From positions 223 through 11,668 of the forward strand of contig PMCN01000302.1 in assembly GCA_003154135.1 (NCBI GenBank): a DNA stretch of 11,446 nt. The letters are read 5' to 3'. The notes below the pieces were generated by a model. That model was not told the DNA's origin, made no database searches, and was given only the letters and a program-made list of their open reading frames with translations. The stretch's first letter is position 1, and each line of letters opens with the position of its first letter. The DNA is from Acidimicrobiaceae bacterium. Lineage in GTDB: Bacteria > Actinomycetota > Acidimicrobiia > Acidimicrobiales > Ilumatobacteraceae. Positions 7,201-11,446 of this stretch are shown here, piece after piece. The translations under genes and the position numbers were made by a program.

Positions 7201-7844
7201 AAGTTGCCATCATTGGATCGGGTCGCATGGGCCAGGCCCTCGGCACGCTGTTCCTGGAAGCGGGCCACGAGGTGATGTTGACGAACTCACGCGGACCCGA
7301 GTCGCTCAGCGATCTCGTCGCAGCCTTGGGACCCAACTGTCACGCCGGCGCGGTGACCGCGGCCGTCACGTGGGGTGATGTGGTGTTCTTGGCCACCCCG
7401 TGGGGCAAGACGGCCGAGGCCGTCTCGGTCGTCGACGACTGGACCGACACCGTCGTCGTGGACACGACCAACAACCGGTCCAAGCCGGGGCCGGACGGGC
7501 TCATCGACATCGGCGACACCGTGTCGAGCGTGCTGGTCGCCGGATACGTGCCCGGCGCCCACGTGGTGAAGGCGTTCAACAGCACCCCTCTCCCGTTCCT
7601 GGTCCCCGCCCTCGGCGCGAATGCCGGAGCGAACAACGCGGTGTACATCGCCGGTGACGACCCCGCGGCGAAGTCGCTCGTCGCAGATCTCATCGCCAGC
7701 ATCGGCGGCGAGGCGGTCGACACCGGAAGCCTCGCGATCGGCGGGTGGATGCAAGGCATGAGTGGTCCGCTCGCAGGCACTCTCGAGATGCTCACTCCCG
7801 ACGAGGCCCGCAGCCGGGTCGAGGCAGCACGCGCTGCGCTGTAA
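7197..7844 (+). CDS. COG2085-type NADP-binding oxidoreductase (F420:NADP reductase-like)
   Basis: 215-residue soluble protein with an N-terminal Rossmann fold. It starts MKVAIIGSGRMG, a GxGxxG dinucleotide-binding loop (residues 7-12), followed by the second strand ending TNSRGPESL. Ser31 and Arg32 there are placed to hold the NADP 2'-phosphate. DVVFLATPW and HVVKAFNSTP are further family landmarks. Relatives include F420-dependent NADP reductases and uncharacterised dinucleotide-binding enzymes. Whether this one binds F420 cannot be told from sequence reading. The ATG overlaps the livF stop by 4 bases, so the gene is part of the operon. It may supply or remove reducing equivalents for the pathway, or reduce a pathway intermediate directly. 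A leader of only 40 bases separates it from the SRPBCC gene. Confidence 0.82.
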   Translation: MKVAIIGSGRMGQALGTLFLEAGHEVMLTNSRGPESLSDLVAALGPNCHAGAVTAAVTWGDVVFLATPWGKTAEAVSVVDDWTDTVVVDTTNNRSKPGPDGLIDIGDTVSSVLVAGYVPGAHVVKAFNSTPLPFLVPALGANAGANNAVYIAGDDPAAKSLVADLIASIGGEAVDTGSLAIGGWMQGMSGPLAGTLEMLTPDEARSRVEAARAAL

Positions 7845-7884
7845 CCGTTTCTCACCCATTGGAAAGAAGAGAAGGAGCAAGAAC

Positions 7885-8301
7885 ATGGCAATTGTCGCAT
7901 TGAGCAAGTCCGTTGAGGTGCCCGCGACCAGCGAGGAGGTCTGGGCAGTCGTCAGCGACTTCGCCGGCTACGCCTCGTGGCAACCGCACATCGAGTCCAT
8001 CGAGATGCAGAGCAATGGCGAGCGCAAGGTCACCTTCACCCGCGGTGACAGCGTGTTCGACAGGATCGCCGAGCTGGACGAGGCAGGCAAGCGTCTGTCG
8101 TACGAGCTGGTTCCGGGTCAGGCGACGCCACTGGCCAGCCTGCTCGCCACGTTCACCGTGCGCTCGGTCGATGGCCACACCGAGGTCGAGTACGCGATCA
8201 CCGTCGAGGTGCCCGACCCCATGGAGGACATGGCCCGAGTGGGGATCGGTGCCGACATCGACGGGGCCCTGGCAGGCCTTCAGGAGAGGTGTAGTGGGTG
8301 A
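7885..8301 (+). CDS. SRPBCC-fold (polyketide cyclase/START-like) protein
   Basis: 138-residue protein of the SRPBCC superfamily, a helix-grip fold with a deep hydrophobic pocket. It shows the usual N-terminal pattern SVEVPATSEEVWAVVSDFAGYASWQPHIESIE, a middle GERKVTFTRGD segment, a turn of LSYELVPG type, and a C-terminal helix (residues about 115-135). Members act as hydrophobic-ligand carriers, cyclases or dehydratases. No specific catalytic residues can be named here. GAAGGAG at 7871-7877 gives a good ribosome binding site 7 bases before the ATG. The open frame continues upstream to 7762, but that part overlaps the preceding gene and lacks family similarity. Its end overlaps the SDR start by 8 bases, so the pair is probably made together and may act on the same substrate. 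Confidence 0.87.
   Translation: MAIVALSKSVEVPATSEEVWAVVSDFAGYASWQPHIESIEMQSNGERKVTFTRGDSVFDRIAELDEAGKRLSYELVPGQATPLASLLATFTVRSVDGHTEVEYAITVEVPDPMEDMARVGIGADIDGALAGLQERCSG
8282..8289 (+). promoter_or_regulatory. Ribosome binding site fixing the SDR start
   Basis: AGGAGAGG lies inside the end of the SRPBCC gene, 4 bases ahead of GTG at 8294 (7 bases if AGGAG is the core). It selects the short SDR over the open frame reaching back to 7913. Confidence 0.75.
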
Positions 8302-9001
8302 CGGAAGCGAATCCAAACCCGTCGCCGTGGTGACGGGTGGGAACGGTTTCATCGGCAGCGCCATCGTCCGCCATCTCGTGGCCAGTGGCCATGAGGTCGT
8401 GGTGGTGGACCGGGAGGGTGAGTTCAACGCGGACCTCGCCACAGAAGCCGACGTACGGCGGGTCGCTCGCCGGGTGGTGGCCGAATTCGGGCGATGTGAC
8501 GTACTGGTGCACGCGGCGGTGGCGTTCGAGCGGTCGACGCTCGACCAGTTGGATGCGTCGCTGCTGCGGATGGTGATGGCGGTGAACGTGGAGGCACCGC
8601 TGTGGCTGATGCAGGAGTTCACTCCCGGGATGAAGGCTCGTGGCTTCGGCCGTGGGATCTTCCTCGTGTCGGACACGTTCTGGGACCCCCCGGCCGTGTC
8701 GGACATGCTGCCGTACATCACGAGCAAGGGCGCCTTGATCGGTGCAGCCCGATCTCTGGCTCGTTCGTTGGGCGCCGACGGCATCACCGTGAACTGCGTC
8801 GCTCCCGGTATGACCCCGCCTCCGGTGCCCGAGCCGGGCCTGGGCAAGCACCTTGCGGACGCCGTTGTCCGCCGTCAGGCACTGCCGAGAAGCCTGGTGC
8901 CCGACGATGTCGCCGTCGTGGTGGCCTTCCTCGCCACCCCTGGTGCACAAGCAATGACGGGCCAGTCCATCTGTCCGGACGGAGGACTGGTCCTGAGGTG
9001 A
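8294..9001 (+). CDS. Atypical short-chain dehydrogenase/reductase
   Basis: 235-residue NAD(P)-dependent oxidoreductase of the SDR superfamily. The nucleotide loop is TGGNGFIG (residues 14-21), which has the extended-SDR TGxxGxxG spacing instead of the classical TGxxxGxG. The usual NNAG is replaced by VHAAVAF. The active site retains Asn98 (in VNVEAP) and the YxxxK pair Tyr141 and Lys145 (YITSK). At the classical Ser position, 13 residues before Tyr, there is Thr128, with Ser126 two residues earlier. The C-terminus ends like a classical SDR (TGQSICPDGG). The length is that of a classical SDR. GTG at 8294 is selected by the upstream Shine-Dalgarno; it overlaps the SRPBCC gene by 8 bases. A role in oxidising or reducing a pathway alcohol or ketone is likely, but the substrate is unknown. 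It is the last gene of the forward operon before the inverted repeat. Confidence 0.88.
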   Translation: MGDGSESKPVAVVTGGNGFIGSAIVRHLVASGHEVVVVDREGEFNADLATEADVRRVARRVVAEFGRCDVLVHAAVAFERSTLDQLDASLLRMVMAVNVEAPLWLMQEFTPGMKARGFGRGIFLVSDTFWDPPAVSDMLPYITSKGALIGAARSLARSLGADGITVNCVAPGMTPPPVPEPGLGKHLADAVVRRQALPRSLVPDDVAVVVAFLATPGAQAMTGQSICPDGGLVLR

Positions 9002-9005
9002 CAGC

Positions 9006-9058
9006 GCCCGTTCAAAGCCGACGAGGTGTCTGCGGACAAATTGTCGGCTTTGACGGGC
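9006..9058. repeat. Imperfect 16-bp inverted repeat between the SDR and IclR genes
   Basis: The left arm GCCCGTTCAAAGCCGAC (9006-9022) pairs with the right arm GTCGGCTTTGACGGGC (9043-9058). The only flaw is one unpaired T in the left arm, and the loop is 20 bases. Inside the loop is a smaller palindrome, TGTC-TGCG-GACA (9027-9038). It starts 5 bases after the SDR stop codon and lies upstream of the IclR gene. As RNA it would make a very stable hairpin, so a terminator for the long operon is one reading. No T run follows. As DNA it could be an operator for the IclR dimer or tetramer, which bind palindromic sites near their own genes. Confidence 0.85.
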
Positions 9059-9088
9059 CACGTCAGGGAGCCCCGGTGGCTTCCCGGC

Positions 9089-9094
9089 TACGAT
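9089..9094 (+). promoter_or_regulatory. Candidate -10 element for the IclR gene
   Basis: TACGAT in the context GGCTACGATGC fits the actinobacterial TAnnnT -10 pattern. Transcription would begin around 9100-9102, just ahead of the AAGGAGG at 9102-9108, giving a very short leader. No good -35 is seen at the expected 16-19 base spacing; a TTGACG at 9050-9055 is too far upstream. If real, it rules out the in-frame ATG at 9093 as a start because that ATG lies within the -10. Confidence 0.4.
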
Positions 9095-9101
9095 GCTCGA
9101 C

Positions 9102-9108
9102 AAGGAGG
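9102..9108 (+). promoter_or_regulatory. Ribosome binding site fixing the IclR start
   Basis: AAGGAGG lies 5 bases before GTG at 9114. The alternative ATG at 9093 is upstream of this site and has no comparable Shine-Dalgarno, so GTG 9114 is preferred. An in-frame GTG at 9120 is a less likely option. Confidence 0.8.
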
Positions 9109-9113
9109 TTTGT

Positions 9114-9977
9114 GTGGCTGTGCAAGGGACGTCGCCCGAGCCGCGTGCAGCGGGCGGTGGTCGCGAGGAAGGAACCGTCAGGTCCATCCAGCGAGCTGTC
9201 CATGTGCTCACCACGCTTGCGGAACACCCCTACCCGCTCGGGCTGCTCGAGCTGTCGGGGTACGTGAACCTGTCGCGTGCCAGCGTGCACCGCATCCTGA
9301 TGACGCTGGTGAGCGTCGGCTGGGTCGAGCAGAACCCGCGGACGACGAAGTACCGCCTCGGCATGGGGGCCGTCGGCGTCGGCAGCGTCGGCTTGGTCAC
9401 CAATCCGCTCATCCGCGACTCGTATCTCTACCTGAACCGCCTCTCCGAGTGGTCCGGGCACGATTCGGTGCTCAGCACGCTCGTCGGCGGCAGAACGGTG
9501 CAGCTGCGGCGGGCGGAGGGCGTCAACACCGAACTGATCGACTTCGAGGCCGGGCACCCGCAGCCCGCGTACGCAATGGCCGACGGCAAGCTGCTGCTGT
9601 CGTACCTCGATGAGGCGGAAGCCGAGTCCTTGCTGCGATCGGAGGGGATGCGAGCGTTCACCACCAGCACCATCACCGACGTCACGATGATGATGCGCGA
9701 GCTCGAGACGATCCGCAGCCAGGGCTTCGCCGTCGACAACTGCGAACGATTCGAAGCAGGTCGCGGACTCGCCGTGCCGATCATGGGTGAAGGCGACGTC
9801 CCCGTCGCGGCGATGCTGGTCCTGGGTCGGCTGGATCCGGCACGAGACGACCAGACGATTCAACAGATGCAGGCGCTGGCGCGGGGCCTCTCCGACCGGC
9901 TCCAGTCGGCCGGAGAACTCCCGACTGCCGCGTACGAGTCGTACTACGCCGCCCCGCGTCGGCCGTCGTCGAGCTGA
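9114..9977 (+). CDS. IclR-family transcriptional regulator
   Basis: 287-residue DNA-binding regulator. Residues about 21-90 form the winged helix-turn-helix: VRSIQRAVHVLTTLAEHP, GLLELSGYVNLSRASVHRILMTLVSVGWVEQ, then a wing ending KYRLGMGAV. Residues about 105-265 are the effector-binding domain, with the usual YAMADGKLLLSYLDE, RSQGFAVDNCERFEAGRGLAVPIM and a C-terminal hydrophobic strand. IclR proteins often control aromatic or organic-acid catabolic operons beside them and respond to a pathway compound. The start GTG is set by AAGGAGG at 9102. The large inverted repeat just upstream (9006-9058) is a candidate binding site, which would suggest autoregulation. Likely targets are the forward operon and perhaps the facing bicupin/FAH genes. 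Activator or repressor mode cannot be told. Confidence 0.93.
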   Translation: MAVQGTSPEPRAAGGGREEGTVRSIQRAVHVLTTLAEHPYPLGLLELSGYVNLSRASVHRILMTLVSVGWVEQNPRTTKYRLGMGAVGVGSVGLVTNPLIRDSYLYLNRLSEWSGHDSVLSTLVGGRTVQLRRAEGVNTELIDFEAGHPQPAYAMADGKLLLSYLDEAEAESLLRSEGMRAFTTSTITDVTMMMRELETIRSQGFAVDNCERFEAGRGLAVPIMGEGDVPVAAMLVLGRLDPARDDQTIQQMQALARGLSDRLQSAGELPTAAYESYYAAPRRPSSS

Positions 9978-10012
9978 GCGCGGTCGAGGGCGGGTCGTTC
10001 GCCGCTGGCCGG

Positions 10013-10032
10013 CGAGGAGTTAACGCTCCTCG
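10013..10032. terminator. Hairpin between convergent genes
   Basis: CGAGGAG (10013-10019) and CTCCTCG (10026-10032) form a perfect 7-bp stem with a 6-base loop. It overlaps the last codons and the TAA of the minus-strand bicupin gene and lies 35 bases after the IclR stop. It could act for both strands as a weak terminator. There is no flanking T or A run, so Rho-independent function is uncertain. Confidence 0.35.
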
Positions 10033-10796
10033 ACCTGGCGGAGGGTCTCATCCGCCACGGTGATGAAGAGCATCCATCGATCCCCGAGCCCGCGGGTGAC
10101 GTGTCCGCCGCCGTCCACGTCGTCGAGGAAGGCGATGTCGCCGGTCCAGGGTTCCGTGACCGTGCCGTCTCCGCTCTCGTTCAATGCGCGACCGTTCAGC
10201 GTGAGACCGATCTGTGGGCGGGGCCCGTTGTGCCAGCGCCCTTCGTCGAACGCCTCGGTGCCGTAGTCGCGTCGCGTCACGAACGCTCCGTTCGACCGCG
10301 CCCACTCGGCCACGGGTGGAACCGTCGTCAAAGGGAACGGCCATCGAATCGGCTGTGACCGCGAGATCCCGTGGTCGTCGTAGATCCACGTCATGAGCGG
10401 GCGACCACGGCGGTCGGGCTCCAGTCGGCGAACCGTCTCGAACTCGTCGGGTGGAACCCACGGCTCCGTGACGGCCAGCAGCACCCACGTCTCGGGCTCC
10501 CAGTGGAAGCGGATCGAGTTGTGGCTGGCCACGTCGAGGATGAGGACGTCACCCGGTCGTGACGTTTCGGTGATCCCCGCTCCGTCGGTGACGGACACCT
10601 GACCCGAGAGCGTCACGATCATCACGTTGCCGAGCCCCGCCGGGTCGGGGAACTCTGTGCACGGAGGTCGTCCCAGCCAGAACCGACGTATCGGGATCAC
10701 GTCGACCGGTCCACGAACACGCGCATCGCGGTAGGGAAGCCCGACTCGCCGACTGGTGAGGACCCCTGCGCCGTCCGCGAGGTGACGGACCTGCAC
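10020..10796 (-). CDS. Bicupin-like protein of unknown function
   Basis: 258-residue protein with two cupin-like halves. The first (about residues 45-112) has VMIVTLSGQVSVTDG followed by SRPGDVLILDVASHNSIRFHW. The second (about 185-250) has HNGPRPQIGLTLNGRALN, then TGDIAFLDDVDGGGHVTRG and MLFITVADE. The GD.....D.....GGGH pattern resembles cupins annotated in fungi and bacteria without known activity. The standard metal-binding HxH...E...H set is not clear in either half, though His189 and His232 of the second half are candidates. GTG at 10796 is chosen because it lies 2 bases after the FAH-family stop with GAGGA upstream. The frame is open further back, but that part is a shadow of the FAH gene. 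Pairing with FAH suggests a step or a small-molecule sensor in the same acid-degradation pathway. Confidence 0.75.
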   Translation of the reverse strand: MQVRHLADGAGVLTSRRVGLPYRDARVRGPVDVIPIRRFWLGRPPCTEFPDPAGLGNVMIVTLSGQVSVTDGAGITETSRPGDVLILDVASHNSIRFHWEPETWVLLAVTEPWVPPDEFETVRRLEPDRRGRPLMTWIYDDHGISRSQPIRWPFPLTTVPPVAEWARSNGAFVTRRDYGTEAFDEGRWHNGPRPQIGLTLNGRALNESGDGTVTEPWTGDIAFLDDVDGGGHVTRGLGDRWMLFITVADETLRQVEER

Positions 10797-10798
10797 GA

Positions 10799-11446
10799 TC
10801 AGTCCTCGGCGTCCTGCGTGGGGGTGTACTTGCCCGTCAGCTGGGGGCTCACGCCCTCGAGGCCGGCCTCGGCACGGTCGAACCTGGTCTGTCGGGCCCA
10901 GGTGCGTCGGAGGTCGTCGCGAATGTCGACGCGCAATCGGCTGAGTGGGCCCACTTCGAGCTCGAGCACATCGCCATCCATGAGGGGATGGAGTCCTCGA
11001 TGGTTGGTGCCGGTGGCGATGACGTCTCCCGGCTCGAGCGGGTGAACGGAGGAGATGAAGGCGATGCTCTCGGCGATCGAGTACGCCATGTCGCTCGTGT
11101 TGAAGTCCTGCATCAACGTCCCGTTGTTCCACAAGCGGATCGGCAGGTTCTGCGGATCGGGGATCTCGTCCGCAGTCATGATGAAGGGGCCGATCGGGCA
11201 GAACGTCCCCCGAGACTTCATCTGGTAGAACGCGTTCTGGCGCGGCGGGATGCCGCGAGCCGATCCGTCCATGAGGTTCGTGTAGCCGAAGACGTAGTCC
11301 ATCGCCTCGTCGGCGGGAACGTCGTCTGCGTAGCGTCCGATCACGACGGCGAGTTCCGCCTCCACCTCGAACACGGTGGCAGCGACGTCTGGAAGGATCA
11401 TCGTGTCACCATGCCCGATGACGCTGTTCGGGGACTTGGTGAAGGC
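10799..11446 (-). CDS. Fumarylacetoacetate hydrolase family protein, 5'-truncated by the window edge
   Basis: C-terminal 215 residues of an FAH-superfamily enzyme. Members cleave C-C bonds of beta-diketo acids or hydrate, decarboxylate or isomerise 2-oxo acids at the end of aromatic meta- and gentisate-type pathways, using Mg2+ or Mn2+. The visible part starts AFTKSPNSVIGHGD, followed by the metal-binding FEVEAELAVVIG (the Glu pair at visible residues 29 and 31) and GYTNLMDGSAR with Asp60 as the third ligand. GDVIATGTNHRGL is the conserved C-terminal loop; most relatives have TGTPxG, so Asn-His replaces Pro here. The frame stays open to base 11446, so the start is outside. The ATG at 11401 is not the start because conserved FAH sequence precedes it. 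The last 20 or so residues are a polar tail. It is translated just ahead of the bicupin gene, with a 2-base gap. Confidence 0.9.
   Translation of the reverse strand, partial: AFTKSPNSVIGHGDTMILPDVAATVFEVEAELAVVIGRYADDVPADEAMDYVFGYTNLMDGSARGIPPRQNAFYQMKSRGTFCPIGPFIMTADEIPDPQNLPIRLWNNGTLMQDFNTSDMAYSIAESIAFISSVHPLEPGDVIATGTNHRGLHPLMDGDVLELEVGPLSRLRVDIRDDLRRTWARQTRFDRAEAGLEGVSPQLTGKYTPTQDAED

Noticed and set aside
9050..9055. TTGACG as a -35 element for the IclR gene
   Set aside because: It lies about 33 bases upstream of the TACGAT -10 candidate, too far for a sigma-70-type promoter, and it is part of the inverted repeat arm.
9006..9058. Inverted repeat as an insertion-sequence end or attachment site
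   Set aside because: There is no transposase or integrase gene in the window, no flanking direct repeat, and the arms are too close together to bound an element.
8198..9214. A 338-residue minus-strand open frame crossing the SDR and IclR start
   Set aside because: It spans two well-supported forward genes and the inverted repeat, and shows no recognisable domain.

Overview
The window is high-GC, densely packed bacterial DNA with GTG as well as ATG starts, AGGAGG-type ribosome binding sites and many 1- to 8-base gene overlaps. This suits an actinobacterium. The COG2085-type dinucleotide-binding enzyme, the class D flavoprotein monooxygenase and the small DUF6295-like protein fit a soil or aquatic actinobacterium, possibly Acidimicrobiia. 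That placement is inferred from style and gene content; no phylogenetic marker is present.

Layout, left to right. Positions 1-845 hold the 3' end of a dienelactone hydrolase (DLH) gene and a small DUF6295-like gene that overlaps its stop codon. After a gap of about 100 bases, a long forward operon (946-9001) begins. It encodes a branched-chain-amino-acid-type (HAAT) ABC transporter substrate-binding lipoprotein, an acyl-CoA-dehydrogenase-fold (class D) flavin monooxygenase, a fused LivH-LivM permease, LivG and LivF ATPases, a COG2085 NADP-binding oxidoreductase, an SRPBCC-fold protein and an atypical short-chain dehydrogenase/reductase (SDR). Between the SDR and the next gene lies a striking imperfect inverted repeat (9006-9058). 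A forward IclR-family regulator follows (9114-9977). The right end is on the minus strand: a bicupin protein (10020-10796), and upstream of it the 3' part of a fumarylacetoacetate hydrolase (FAH) family gene that runs off the window. These two converge on the IclR gene at a small hairpin (10013-10032).

Taken together, this looks like an uptake-and-degradation locus for a small organic acid, plausibly aromatic, aromatic-derived or a xenobiotic. The lipoprotein captures the substrate and LivHM/LivG/LivF import it. The flavin monooxygenase, SDR, COG2085 enzyme and SRPBCC protein would carry out oxidation and side-chain steps. DLH and FAH family hydrolases would handle lactone or ring-cleavage products, and IclR would sense a pathway compound. 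The substrate cannot be read from the sequence. No flavin reductase, ring-cleavage dioxygenase, RNA gene, CRISPR array or mobile element was found in the window.
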